Shown here: piece after piece, positions 7,473-15,068 of the stretch
Position numbering within the stretch: the stretch's first letter is position 1
How the letters are laid out: every line of letters begins with the position of its first letter
Origin: Solirubrobacteraceae bacterium
GTDB lineage: Bacteria; Actinomycetota; Thermoleophilia; Solirubrobacterales; Solirubrobacteraceae
DNA: 18,405 nucleotides
Direction: 5' to 3'
Assembly (NCBI GenBank): GCA_024710825.1
Contig: JANJUA010000059.1
Coordinates: forward strand, 1-18,405
Notes under the pieces: generated by a model
What the model was told of the DNA's origin: nothing
Database searches by the model: none
What the model saw: only the letters and a program-made list of their open reading frames with translations
Program-made: the position numbers and the translations under genes

Positions 7473-8546
7473 ATGGCGCTGAAGGGCCTCATCCTCTCGG
7501 GCGGCAAGGGCACGCGCCTGCGGCCGATCACGCACACGAGCGCCAAGCAGCTCGTCCCGGTCGCGAACAAGCCGGTGCTGTTCTACGGCATCGAGGCGAT
7601 GGCCGCCGCCGGCATCGAGGAGGTCGGGATCATCATCGCGCCGGAGACCGGCGACGAGATCCGCGCCGCCGCCGGCGACGGCTCCCGGTTCGGCGTCGAC
7701 ATCACCTACGTCGTGCAGGACGAGCCGGCCGGCCTGGCGCACGCGGTGCTCACCGCCGAGCCGTTCCTCGGCGCCGACCCGTTCGTCATGTACCTCGGCG
7801 ACAACCTCCTCCAGGGCGGCATCACGGAGCTCGTGCGCGCCTTCGAGGTCAACGACCCCGAGGCGCTCATCCTCCTGACGCCGGTCCCCGATCCGGAGCA
7901 CTTCGGAGTCGCCGAGCTCGACGGCGACCGGGTCGTCGCGCTGGCCGAGAAGCCGCCCGAGCCGCGGACGAACCTCGCGCTCGTCGGCGTCTACCTGTTC
8001 TCGCCCCGCATCCACGGCGCCGCCCGCGCGATCGAGCCCTCCGCGCGCGGCGAGCTGGAGATCACCGACGCGATCCAGCACCTCGTCGACCAGGGCGCGC
8101 GCGTGGAGCCCCACATCGTGGAGGGCTGGTGGAAGGACACCGGCCGACTCGACGACATGCTGGAGGCCAACCGCCTGATCCTCGACAACCTCGAGACGCG
8201 GGTGGAGGGCGAGCTGATCGACTCGACCGTCGAGGGGCGCGTCGTGATCGAGCCGGGCGCGGTGCTCGAGCGCAGCGCGGTCCGCGGTCCCGCGATCATC
8301 GGGGCCGGGACGCGGCTCGTCGACTGCTATGTCGGGCCGTACAGCGCGATCGCGGAGGACTGCGTCGTCGAGCAGGCCGAGATCGAGCACTCCATCCTGC
8401 TCGCGGGCGCGAAGGTGCGCCATCTCGCGGGGCGGATGGAGTCGTCGCTGCTCGGTCGCAACGTGACGATCTCGCGCGACGAGGGCCGTCAGCCGCGCGC
8501 CTACCGCTTCATGGTGGGCGACAACTCCGAGATCGGCATTCTCTAG
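7473..8546 (+). CDS. rmlA: Glucose-1-phosphate thymidylyltransferase, long form
   Basis: 357 residues. Makes dTDP-glucose from glucose 1-phosphate and dTTP, the first step of dTDP-L-rhamnose synthesis, in the cytoplasm. The nucleotidyltransferase signature LSGGKGTRLRPIT lies at residues 8-20, the substrate lysine region at AKQLVPVANKPV (24-35) and the metal-binding LGDN at 108-111. From about 240 a left-handed beta-helix follows (repeats such as VEGRVVIEPGAVLE and VRGPAIIGAGTRL). This is the ~355-residue long RmlA type, also seen in antibiotic-sugar clusters (StrD-like) and archaea, rather than the ~290-residue enterobacterial type. The ATG directly follows the PPOX stop and the rmlD Shine-Dalgarno begins in its stop codon, so it is tightly in the operon. 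Confidence 0.93.
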   Translation: MALKGLILSGGKGTRLRPITHTSAKQLVPVANKPVLFYGIEAMAAAGIEEVGIIIAPETGDEIRAAAGDGSRFGVDITYVVQDEPAGLAHAVLTAEPFLGADPFVMYLGDNLLQGGITELVRAFEVNDPEALILLTPVPDPEHFGVAELDGDRVVALAEKPPEPRTNLALVGVYLFSPRIHGAARAIEPSARGELEITDAIQHLVDQGARVEPHIVEGWWKDTGRLDDMLEANRLILDNLETRVEGELIDSTVEGRVVIEPGAVLERSAVRGPAIIGAGTRLVDCYVGPYSAIAEDCVVEQAEIEHSILLAGAKVRHLAGRMESSLLGRNVTISRDEGRQPRAYRFMVGDNSEIGIL

Positions 8547-8551
8547 GAGGT
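8545..8551 (+). promoter_or_regulatory. Strong ribosome binding site of rmlD
   Basis: AGGAGGT, 5 bases before the rmlD ATG and overlapping the TAG stop of rmlA. It is the best Shine-Dalgarno in the window. Confidence 0.75.
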
Positions 8552-8556
8552 CGTCG

Positions 8557-9402
8557 ATGCGCTTGCTCGTCACCGGCGCCGGGGGGATGCTCGGCCACCG
8601 CGTCTGCGCCCGGGCCGTCGAGCTCGGCCACGAGGTCGCCGGCCACGCCCGCGCCGACCTCGACGTCACCGATCCCGAGGCGTGCCGCGCCGCGTTCGAG
8701 GCCTTCGCGCCCGACGCCGTGGTCAACTGCGCGGCGTGGACCGACGTCGACGGGGCCGAGGTCGACCGCGATGGCGCGATGGCGGTCAACGCCGCCGGCG
8801 CCGGCAACGTCGCTCGTGCCGCCGCGGACGTCGGCGCCAAGGTCGTGCACGTCTCGACCGACTACGTCTTCAACGGCGTCAAGGACGAGCCCTGGGTCGA
8901 GTCCGACCCGGTCGACCCCCAATCGGTCTACGGCCTCAGCAAGCTGCGCGGCGAGGAGCAGGTCGCGGACGCGACGCCCCGCCACGTGATCGTGCGCACG
9001 GCGTGGGTGTTCGGCGTCGGCGGAGCGAACTTCGTCGACACGATGCTGCGCCTCGGCGCGGAGCGCGACGAGGTCAGCGTCGTCACCGACCAGGTCGGCT
9101 CGCCGACCTGGACCGGGCACCTGGCCGACGCGCTCATCGAGCTCGCCGAGCGCGAGGACTTCGGCGTACACCACATCGCCGGAACGGGCGCCTGCTCCTG
9201 GAACGAGCTGGCGCTGGAGACCTTCGACCAAGCGGGGGTGAGCTGCCGCGTGCTGCCGACGACGAGCGACGCGTTCAAGCGCCCGGCTCCGCGGCCGTCC
9301 TACAGCGTGCTGGGAAGCGAGCGTCGCGACCCGATCGTGCTGCCGCGCTGGCAGGACGGGCTCGCCGGCCACCTCGCGGAGAGGACAGTGAGGACGTCAT
9401 GA
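8557..9402 (+). CDS. rmlD: dTDP-4-dehydrorhamnose reductase
   Basis: 281 residues. Reduces dTDP-4-dehydro-L-rhamnose to dTDP-L-rhamnose with NAD(P)H, the last step of the pathway. It is an extended-SDR Rossmann protein with TGAGGMLG at residues 6-13, NCAAWTDVD (57-65), STDYVF (100-105, Ser/Thr of the active site) and the catalytic pair Tyr125/Lys129 in YGLSK. The substrate-side segments RTAWVFG and TDQVGSPTW are typical of RmlD. Length is normal. It is placed between rmlA and rmlB, and its TGA overlaps the rmlB ATG by 4 bases (ATGA), so the two are translationally coupled. Confidence 0.93.
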   Translation: MRLLVTGAGGMLGHRVCARAVELGHEVAGHARADLDVTDPEACRAAFEAFAPDAVVNCAAWTDVDGAEVDRDGAMAVNAAGAGNVARAAADVGAKVVHVSTDYVFNGVKDEPWVESDPVDPQSVYGLSKLRGEEQVADATPRHVIVRTAWVFGVGGANFVDTMLRLGAERDEVSVVTDQVGSPTWTGHLADALIELAEREDFGVHHIAGTGACSWNELALETFDQAGVSCRVLPTTSDAFKRPAPRPSYSVLGSERRDPIVLPRWQDGLAGHLAERTVRTS

Positions 9403-10394
9403 GGCTGCTCGTCTGCGGCGGGGCCGGGTTCATCGGCTCGAACTTCGTGCGTCTGCGCGTGCGTGAGCACCGCGACGAGGTGGTCGTGCTCGACAAGCTC
9501 ACCTACGCCGGCCGGCGCGAGAACCTCCAGGACCTCCCGGAGGCCGAGCTCGTGGTGGGCGCCATCGAGGACCCCGAGGCGGTCGCCCGGGCGATCGGCG
9601 ACGGGGTCGACGCGATCGTGAACTTCGCGGCGGAGACGCACGTGGACCGCTCGATCGCCGAGCCGGACGCGTTCGTGCGCACCAACGGCCAGGGCACCTA
9701 CGAGCTGCTGGAGGCGGCGCGCCGGCACGAGGTCGCACGCTACGTCCAGATCTCCACCGACGAGGTCTACGGCTCGATCGAGGAGGGCTCGTTCACCGAG
9801 GAGTCGCCGATCCAGCCGTCGAGCCCGTACAGCGCCTCGAAGGCGGGCGCCGACCTGCTCGTCTCCAGCTACTTCCACACCTACGGGCTGGAGACGCTGA
9901 TCTGCCGGGGCTCCAACAACTACGGGCCGTTCCAGTACCCGGAGAAGCTGATCCCGCTGATGGTGCTCAACGCGATGCACGGCGACAAGCTGCCGGTCTA
10001 CGGCGACGGCATGCAGGTCCGCAACTGGCTCTACGTCGAGGACTTCGGCCGGGGCATCGGACACGTGCTCGCCCACGGCGTGCCGGGCGAGGCCTACAAC
10101 GTCGGCGGCCCGGACGAGTGCCCGAACATCGAGGTCGTCCAGCGGATCGTCGAGCAGACCGGCGCCGACCCGTCGATCGTCGAGTACGTCGCCGACCGGC
10201 CCGGCCACGACCGCCGCTACTCGCTCGGCTCGGAGAAGGTGCGGGCGCTCGGCTGGGAGGCGCAGGTGCGCTTCGCCGACGGCCTGGAGCGGACCGTCGC
10301 CTGGTATCGCGACAACGCCTGGTGGTGGGAGCCGATCCGCTCCGGCGACTACCGCGAGTACTACGAGCGCCAGTACGGGCGCTCGCTCGGCTGA
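9399..10394 (+). CDS. rmlB: dTDP-glucose 4,6-dehydratase
   Basis: 331 residues. Converts dTDP-glucose to dTDP-4-dehydro-6-deoxyglucose, the second step toward dTDP-L-rhamnose and also the entry to other deoxysugars. The NAD-binding motif GGAGFIG is at residues 7-13, AAETHVDRSI follows at ~78-87, the active-site STDEVYG (Asp121/Glu122) is at 119-125, and YSASK gives Tyr144/Lys148. Further family marks are NNYGPFQYPEKLIPL and RNWLYVED. The Trp-rich C-terminus (AWYRDNAWWWEPI) is usual. A GAGG lies just before the ATG, which overlaps the rmlD stop. It is the last gene of the operon; rmlC, the epimerase needed between RmlB and RmlD, is not here and must be elsewhere if rhamnose is made. Confidence 0.94.
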   Translation: MRLLVCGGAGFIGSNFVRLRVREHRDEVVVLDKLTYAGRRENLQDLPEAELVVGAIEDPEAVARAIGDGVDAIVNFAAETHVDRSIAEPDAFVRTNGQGTYELLEAARRHEVARYVQISTDEVYGSIEEGSFTEESPIQPSSPYSASKAGADLLVSSYFHTYGLETLICRGSNNYGPFQYPEKLIPLMVLNAMHGDKLPVYGDGMQVRNWLYVEDFGRGIGHVLAHGVPGEAYNVGGPDECPNIEVVQRIVEQTGADPSIVEYVADRPGHDRRYSLGSEKVRALGWEAQVRFADGLERTVAWYRDNAWWWEPIRSGDYREYYERQYGRSLG

Positions 10395-10397
10395 CGC

Positions 10398-10994
10398 TCA
10401 GCGGGCCGCGCCCAGCCAGGCCCGGGCCAGCAGCCCGACGAATTCGTCGTCGTCGGGCCAGCGGACGTTCTTGCCGGCCCGGCCGAGCATCGCGTAGCCG
10501 TGGATCCCGCTCCAGATGCCGACGGCGAGCGTCTCCACGTCGGCATCCGCGACGCCGGCCTGCTCCGCGCACGCCGCCACCAGCCCCTTCAGATCCTCGA
10601 ACGACGCCAGGCCGACGCGATCGTCCGGCTCGTGGCGCGGGAAGATCAGCCCGTAGACGTTGGGGCGCTCGCGGGCGAAGCGCAGGTAGGCGCGCCCGGC
10701 GCCGTGGAGGCGATCGAACGGTTCGGGTCCGGCGGCCGCCACGCCCGCGGCGAGGCACGCGCGGAACTCCTCGAAGCCGCGGGCGCGCAGCGCCGTGAGC
10801 AGCTCCTCGCGGCTCGCGAAGTGCAGGTAGAAGGCAGTCGGCGAGACGCCGGCCCGCCGCGTCACCGCGCGGATCGTCGCGTGCGCCGGGTCACCCTGCT
10901 CGGCGACGATCGCCTCCGCCGCGTCGATCAGCCGGCTGCGCAGCAGCTCGCCCTGCCCGCGGGGCGTGCGCTCGGGTTGCGGGGCGGCGGCCAT
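10398..10994 (-). CDS. TetR-family repressor, divergent from an MMPL exporter
   Basis: 198 residues. The N-terminal HTH (about 20-68) has ATIRAVTRRAGVSPTAFYLHF followed by REELLTAL, the TetR pattern. The C-terminal ligand domain resembles TetR_C regions of the WHG type (LRFARERPNVYGLIF, GIWSGIHGYAML). Most TetR proteins with a divergent exporter repress that exporter until a ligand binds, so this is the likely regulator of the MMPL gene at 11085. A TAGCGT element ends 8 bases before the ATG at 10994, which fits a leaderless start. It ends 3 bases after the convergent rmlB stop. The ligand is unknown. Confidence 0.88.
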   Translation of the reverse strand: MAAAPQPERTPRGQGELLRSRLIDAAEAIVAEQGDPAHATIRAVTRRAGVSPTAFYLHFASREELLTALRARGFEEFRACLAAGVAAAGPEPFDRLHGAGRAYLRFARERPNVYGLIFPRHEPDDRVGLASFEDLKGLVAACAEQAGVADADVETLAVGIWSGIHGYAMLGRAGKNVRWPDDDEFVGLLARAWLGAAR

Positions 10995-11002
10995 CGCGCC
11001 AC

Positions 11003-11008
11003 ACGCTA
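11003..11008 (-). promoter_or_regulatory. Putative -10 element of the divergent tetR gene
   Basis: TAGCGT on the minus strand, 8 bases before the ATG at 10994. It lies next to the candidate operator, so the repressor may also control itself. Confidence 0.45.
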
Positions 11009-11017
11009 GCGCGATAG

Positions 11018-11047
11018 TTGACAGCAGTACATTTACATGTGTACATT
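11018..11047 (+). promoter_or_regulatory. Putative promoter of the MMPL exporter gene
   Basis: A perfect -35 TTGACA (11018-11023), an 18-base spacer and a TACATT -10 (11042-11047). This is the only consensus -35 found in the window. The spacer and -10 are covered by the palindromes described separately. Confidence 0.6.
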
Positions 11048-11053
11048 AACATG
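11027..11053. promoter_or_regulatory. Two overlapping palindromes, candidate TetR operator
   Basis: An AT-rich island in very GC-rich DNA. Two 18-base imperfect palindromes overlap: GTACA-N8-TGTAC (11027-11044) and CATGT-N8-ACATG (11036-11053). The same bases also form a near-tandem repeat, GTACATTTACATGT followed by GTACATTAACATGC. Position over the MMPL promoter suggests that the TetR protein binds here as two dimers and blocks RNA polymerase. Binding is inferred, not shown. Confidence 0.6.
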
Positions 11054-11073
11054 CGTTCCCCTGGTTGCCGTCC

Positions 11074-11079
11074 GGAGGG
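11074..11079 (+). promoter_or_regulatory. Ribosome binding site of the MMPL gene
   Basis: GGAGGG, 5 bases before the ATG at 11085. It decides this start over the upstream in-frame ATG at 11037, which lies inside the operator and promoter. Confidence 0.7.
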
Positions 11080-11084
11080 CCGCC

Positions 11085-13184
11085 ATGCCTCGCTCGCTCA
11101 CCTCACGCATCGCCGCTCGGCCCCGCCGCGTCCTTCTCGGCGCGCTCGCCTTCCTGCTCGTGGCGATCGTCTTCGGCTCGCCCGTCTTCGGCGCCCTGCG
11201 GGACGGCGGCGGCTTCGTGGCGGCGGACGCCGAGTCGACCCGCGCCCACGACGCGATCGAGCGCGCCACCGGGAGCGACTCCGCGCCGGCCGTCGTCGCG
11301 CTCGTCGACCCGGCCGGCGAGCCGCGCGTCCGGGAGGTCGCCGCCGAGCTGGCCGCCGTGCCCGGAGTAGTGGCGGTCTCCGACCCCCAGACGTCGATCG
11401 ACGGCGGCTCCGCCTACGTGGCGGCCACGCTCGCTCCCGGCGCCGACGACGACCGCGTGCTCTCCATGCTCGACGCACGCTTCGGGGACGCGGGCGACGT
11501 TACGCTCGGCGGCGAGCTGGTCGCCGACCGGCAGCTCGGCGACCAGGTCTCCAAGGACCTCGGGCGCGCCGAGCTGTTCGCTCTCCCCCTCCTGCTGCTC
11601 CTGTCGCTCGCCTTCTTCCGCGGGTGGCGCGCGACGCTGCTGCCGCTCGCCGTGGGCGTGGTCACCGTCTTCGGCACGTTCCTCGCGCTGCGCGCCGTCA
11701 ACGAGGTCAAGGGCCTGTCGATCTTCTCGCTGAACCTGGTGATCGGGCTCGGGCTGGGCCTCGCCATCGACTACACGCTGTTCTTGCTCACCCGCTATCG
11801 GGAGGAGCTCGAACGCAGCGGCCCCGGCGTCGCGGCCGTGCGCGTCACGATGGCCACCGCCGGGCGGACAGTGCTCTACAGCGCCGCCACCGTGGCGATC
11901 GCCCTCGCCGCCCTGATCGTGTTCCCGCTGAACTTCCTCCAGTCGATGGGGATCGGCGGCGCCGTCGTGGCGCTCGTCGCCGCCGCGGCGGCCTGCCTGA
12001 TCGCCCCGGCGCTCTTCGCCCTCTGGAACGTGAGGCTGCGCACACGGTCCTCGCAGGTCGACGGCAGGCGGCGCTGGCACGCGCTGGCGACCCGGGTGAT
12101 GGCCCGCCCGGGGCTCGTCGCGGCCACCACCACGCTCGTGATGGTCGCGCTCGCGCTCCCGGCGCTGCGCGCCGAATGGGCGCCGGTCGACATCACGAGC
12201 GTCCCCGAGGGGCTCAGCGCCCGCACCGTGGGCGACGCGCTCGCGCGCGACTTCCCGCAGGACGAGACGACCCCGGTGCTGGTGGCGATCGAGGCGCCGC
12301 CCTCCGAGCGCACGGCGGTCCTGGCCTACGCCGACGGCCTCGCCGACGCGCAGGGCGTGCGGAGCGTCGGGGAGCCGCGCCGCCTCGACGCCGCCACCTG
12401 GCAGCTCGACGTCATCGCCGCCGGGCTGCCGGCGGGGCGAGCCGCTCGCGACGCCGTCGCGGCCGCGCGCGAGCGGGAGGCCCCGTTCGACGTGCTCGTG
12501 GGCGGCCCCGCCGCCGAGTTCGTCGACCAGCAGGCCGCCATCGGCGCGCGCCTGCCCGTGGCGCTCGCCCTGCTCGGGCTGCTGACGTTCGCGGTCCTGT
12601 GGCTCATGACCGGCTCCGTCGTGCTGCCGCTGAAGGCGCTCGCGATGAACGTCCTCACGGTCGGGTCGACGCTCGGCCTGCTCACCCTGGTCTTCCAGGA
12701 CGGGCGCCTGGAGGGCCTGCTGGGGTACACCGCCAACGGCGGCATCGAGTCGACGGACTTCGTCATCACGGCGGTGACCGTGTTCGCCCTGTCCACCGAC
12801 TACGGGGTGTTCCTGCTCGGACGCATCAAGGAGGCGCGCGACGGCGGGCTGTCCGATCGCGAGGCGGTGGCGGCCGGCCTGTCGCGGACCGGGCCCGTGG
12901 TGACGGCCGCGGCCATCCTGCTGGCCGTCGCCATCGGCGCGTTCACGACCTCGTCGGTGCTGTTCATCAAGCAGATCGGGCTCGGGGTGGCGGTCGGCGT
13001 GCTGATCGACGCGTTCGTCGTCCGCGCCCTGCTGGTCCCGTCGCTGATGGCCCTGCTCGGCCGCTGGAACTGGTGGTCGCCCGGGCCGCTGCGGCGGCTG
13101 CACGACCGACTGCCCGGAGGGCTCAGCCCTGAGGGATCTCCAGCGCCGCCAGGCGCCACTGCTCGCCTTGCCGCTCGAAGGTGA
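11085..13184 (+). CDS. MMPL-family (YdfJ-type) RND transporter
   Basis: 699 residues, an inner-membrane exporter of the MmpL/RND superfamily that probably exports lipids or hydrophobic compounds using the proton gradient. The layout is the duplicated RND plan: helix 1 (~15-33), a first extracytoplasmic loop (~35-160), helices 2-6 (~162-315), helix 7 (~343-362), a second loop (~365-490) and helices 8-12 (~491-657). The proton-relay motifs are [15 protein letters not shown] (Asp229/Tyr230) and [15 protein letters not shown] (Asp572/Tyr573). Length fits YdfJ-like members. It is the only gene in its direction here, with its own promoter, operator and Shine-Dalgarno. The last 62 bases overlap the 3' end of the convergent lipoprotein gene. 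Confidence 0.92.
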   Translation: MPRSLTSRIAARPRRVLLGALAFLLVAIVFGSPVFGALRDGGGFVAADAESTRAHDAIERATGSDSAPAVVALVDPAGEPRVREVAAELAAVPGVVAVSDPQTSIDGGSAYVAATLAPGADDDRVLSMLDARFGDAGDVTLGGELVADRQLGDQVSKDLGRAELFALPLLLLLSLAFFRGWRATLLPLAVGVVTVFGTFLALRAVNEVKGLSIFSLNLVIGLGLGLAIDYTLFLLTRYREELERSGPGVAAVRVTMATAGRTVLYSAATVAIALAALIVFPLNFLQSMGIGGAVVALVAAAAACLIAPALFALWNVRLRTRSSQVDGRRRWHALATRVMARPGLVAATTTLVMVALALPALRAEWAPVDITSVPEGLSARTVGDALARDFPQDETTPVLVAIEAPPSERTAVLAYADGLADAQGVRSVGEPRRLDAATWQLDVIAAGLPAGRAARDAVAAAREREAPFDVLVGGPAAEFVDQQAAIGARLPVALALLGLLTFAVLWLMTGSVVLPLKALAMNVLTVGSTLGLLTLVFQDGRLEGLLGYTANGGIESTDFVITAVTVFALSTDYGVFLLGRIKEARDGGLSDREAVAAGLSRTGPVVTAAAILLAVAIGAFTTSSVLFIKQIGLGVAVGVLIDAFVVRALLVPSLMALLGRWNWWSPGPLRRLHDRLPGGLSPEGSPAPPGATARLAARR

Positions 13185-13548
13185 GCGTCTGCACCACGTC
13201 CTCGCCGTTCACCGGCCCCTCGACCTCGGCCGTAGCGGTGTCGCCGTCGATCGAGATCGACTTGACGTCCAGCTCGAAGTCGCTCGCGTCGGAGAGCTGG
13301 TCCTCGAGCACGTCCTCGCAGTCCGTGCTGCCCTGCTTGAGCGCCGCGGAGACCTCTTCGGTGAGGATGGTCGCGCAGATGCCGGCGGCGTCGCGGTCGC
13401 TGCCGGCCGACGAGAGATCGTCGATGACCTCCGCGACGGCCCGCTCCTCGCCCTCGAAGTCGTCCGCGTTGTCGGCCACCGGCTGGCCGGCGCACCCGGC
13501 GAGCAGGGCGGCGGCGAGGACGGCGGGGATGGCGAGGCGGCGACGCAC
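13123..13548 (-). CDS. Small secreted lipoprotein, NTF2-like in layout
   Basis: 141 residues with a type II signal peptide: three Arg at 2-4, a hydrophobic stretch (5-17) and the lipobox LAGC with Cys19 as the lipid-modified residue. The mature part is acidic, has Cys58 and Cys77 that could form a disulfide, and ends with strands such as [10 protein letters not shown] and [11 protein letters not shown], a layout common in small NTF2-like or DUF4878-like lipoproteins. The function is unknown. The frame is open to an ATG at 13614, but the GTG at 13548 is preferred: it puts the arginines at the N-terminus and has a TAGGCT element ending 8 bases upstream. The 3' end overlaps the convergent MMPL gene by 62 bases. 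Confidence 0.78.
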   Translation of the reverse strand: MRRRLAIPAVLAAALLAGCAGQPVADNADDFEGEERAVAEVIDDLSSAGSDRDAAGICATILTEEVSAALKQGSTDCEDVLEDQLSDASDFELDVKSISIDGDTATAEVEGPVNGEDVVQTLTFERQGEQWRLAALEIPQG

Positions 13549-13556
13549 GAGGGCGC

Positions 13557-13562
13557 AGCCTA
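13557..13562 (-). promoter_or_regulatory. Putative -10 element of the lipoprotein gene
   Basis: TAGGCT on the minus strand, 8 bases before the GTG at 13548. The identical hexamer precedes lhr at 16856. Confidence 0.5.
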
Positions 13563-13596
13563 CCTCGTGGCGCATCCGGCGCCGCGCCCGGCAACG

Positions 13597-13602
13597 TAGA
13601 CT
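13597..13602 (+). promoter_or_regulatory. Putative -10 element of the tetR-udg operon
   Basis: TAGACT with 11 bases to the ATG at 13614. No Shine-Dalgarno lies between. Confidence 0.5.
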
Positions 13603-13613
13603 CGCGTCCGCCA

Positions 13614-14252
13614 ATGTCCCGTCCCGGCTCGATACCGCGCGGCCGCCACGCGCCTCCGCTGGAGGTGCGCCTGGAGGTGCAGCGCCAGCGCCTCCTGAAC
13701 GCGGCGGCGGCCGTCTTCGCTCGTCTCGGCTACGCGAAGGCCTCCGCGGAGGCGATCAGCCGCGAGGCCGGGATGTCGAAGGCGACGTTCTACGAGCACT
13801 TCACGAACAAGGAGGACGCGATCCTCTCCCTGTTCGACGAGTCCACCGCCCGGCTCGCCTCGCGGATGGCAGAGGCGACGGCCGTGGTGCCCGAGGAGCC
13901 CGAAGCGCAGATCAGGGCGGGCGGGCAGGCGTTCGTCGCCGCGCTCGTCGAGGACCCCGACGCCGCGCAGACGCTGCTCGTGGAGATCATCGGCGCCGGC
14001 CCGCGCGCCGTCGAGCGCCGCGACGCCGTCCTCGAGCGCTTCGCCGCCCTCGTCGACGCCGAGAACGCGGCCGCGCACCGGCGGCACGGCACGCCGCGGT
14101 TCGCGTCTCCCCACGACGCCTTCGCGATCGTGGGAGGCGTCGTGGAGCTGTGCTCGCGCCACCTGCGGCTGGGGATCCCGGAGGACCTCGAGGAGCTCGA
14201 GCCGGTGATCGAGCGCCTCGCGCTCGGCGTGCTCTACGGCACTCGCGAGTGA
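13614..14252 (+). CDS. TetR-family transcription regulator, coupled to a uracil-DNA glycosylase
   Basis: 212 residues. After a basic N-terminal tail the TetR HTH is clear (about 25-75: [40 protein letters not shown]). The C-terminal domain is helical and matches the general TetR_C layout; the ligand is unknown. A TAGACT element lies just upstream. The last codons run into the uracil-DNA glycosylase start as GTGA (4-base overlap), so both proteins come from one mRNA. A TetR regulator in one unit with a DNA glycosylase is not a standard pairing. The gene is divergent from the lipoprotein gene with 65 bases between starts. Confidence 0.88.
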   Translation: MSRPGSIPRGRHAPPLEVRLEVQRQRLLNAAAAVFARLGYAKASAEAISREAGMSKATFYEHFTNKEDAILSLFDESTARLASRMAEATAVVPEEPEAQIRAGGQAFVAALVEDPDAAQTLLVEIIGAGPRAVERRDAVLERFAALVDAENAAAHRRHGTPRFASPHDAFAIVGGVVELCSRHLRLGIPEDLEELEPVIERLALGVLYGTRE

Positions 14253-14914
14253 CCGGGCTCGCCGCGCTGGAGGAGCGCATCACGAGCTGCCGGGCGTGCC
14301 CCCGGCTCGTGGCATGGCGCGAGGAGGTGGCCCGGGTCAAGCGGGCGTCGTTCGCCGACCAGGAGTACTGGGGCCGGCCCGTCCCCGGCTTCGGCGACCC
14401 GGCCGCCCGGGTGTTCGTGCTCGGCCTGGCGCCCGCCGCGCACGGGGCCAACCGGACGGGCCGCATCTTCACCGGTGACCGCTCCGGCGACTGGCTGTTC
14501 GCCTCGATGCACCGGACCGGCTTCGCGAACCAGCCGACGTCGGTGGCGCGGGGCGACGGCCTGCGCCTGACGGACGTGTGGATCGCCGCGGCGGTGCGCT
14601 GCGCGCCGCCGGCGAACAAGCCGACGCCCGAGGAGCGCGACCGCTGCCTGCCCTTCGCCCGCGAGGAGCTCGACCTGCTCGCCTCCGTGCGCGTGGTGGT
14701 CTGCCTCGGCGCCTTCGCCTGGGACGCGGCCCTGCGCCTCCTCGGCCCCGTCCGCCCGCGTCCGAGGTTCGGGCATCTCGCCGAGGCCGAGGTCGGCGGC
14801 CTGCGGCTGCTGGGCAGCTTCCACCCCTCGCAGCAGAACACCTTCACCGGCAAGCTCACGGAGCCGATGACCGACGCGGTGTTCGTGCGGGCGCGCGAGC
14901 TGGCGGGTGGCTGA
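14249..14914 (+). CDS. Family 5 (UDGb) uracil-DNA glycosylase
   Basis: 221 residues. Excises uracil, and in this family often hypoxanthine or other deaminated bases, from DNA in base excision repair. Four cysteines placed for a 4Fe-4S cluster are visible: Cys14 and Cys17 (CRAC), Cys118 and Cys133. Motif 1 is [19 protein letters not shown] (59-77), which lacks the polar catalytic residue of family 1 enzymes, as usual in UDGb. The uracil-binding motif is FHPSQQN (191-197, with His192 and Asn197). The GTG at 14249 is the only start that keeps the CxxC near the N-terminus and overlaps the tetR stop, implying coupled translation. An anti-phage dCTP deaminase gene lies 352 bases downstream on the other strand, and lhr follows. 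Confidence 0.9.
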   Translation: MTGLAALEERITSCRACPRLVAWREEVARVKRASFADQEYWGRPVPGFGDPAARVFVLGLAPAAHGANRTGRIFTGDRSGDWLFASMHRTGFANQPTSVARGDGLRLTDVWIAAAVRCAPPANKPTPEERDRCLPFAREELDLLASVRVVVCLGAFAWDAALRLLGPVRPRPRFGHLAEAEVGGLRLLGSFHPSQQNTFTGKLTEPMTDAVFVRARELAGG

Positions 14915-15030
14915 CATCGAAAAAACTGCGGAGGATGCGCGATGGGGCGCGCGCAGGACCACCCGAAAGCGCTTCGGCGCGGCGGGCGTCTGGGGCAGGA
15001 AGTAAGACTGCATCGACCTCAGGCTTGTTC
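14915..15030. other. Non-coding stretch downstream of the uracil-DNA glycosylase
   Basis: No supportable gene. It contains an A6 run at about 14920-14925 and a short hairpin, CCGAA-AGCGC-TTCGG (about 14971-14985), without a following T run, so it is at best a weak terminator. Composition is more AT-rich than the neighbouring genes. It leads into the SOS-type promoter at 15025. Confidence 0.4.
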
Positions 15031-15053
15031 TCGAACACACGTTCGCCTACGCT
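15025..15053 (+). promoter_or_regulatory. Putative SOS-controlled promoter
   Basis: A -35-like TTGTTC (15025-15030), a spacer of exactly 17 bases and a TACGCT -10 (15048-15053). The spacer is almost filled by a LexA-type box. Expected transcription start is about 15060, just before the small ORF. Confidence 0.6.
15031..15046. promoter_or_regulatory. LexA (SOS) box
   Basis: TCGAAC-ACAC-GTTCGC. It matches the Gram-positive LexA consensus GAAC-N4-GTTC exactly, and the mycobacterial form TCGAAC-N4-GTTCGA at all but the last base. It sits between the -35 and -10 of a plus-strand promoter, the classic place for LexA repression. Binding by this organism's LexA is inferred. Confidence 0.72.
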
Positions 15054-15068
15054 TGGCGAGGAACCCTC

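Noticed and set aside
6993..8840. 615-codon minus-strand frame opposite rmlA
   Set aside because: Antisense to PPOX, rmlA and rmlD, which are certain. The translation has no family features.
11018..13132. Alternative plus-strand frame of 704 codons over the MMPL gene
   Set aside because: Arg-rich out-of-frame translation; the MMPL frame has membrane helices, proton-relay motifs and a Shine-Dalgarno.
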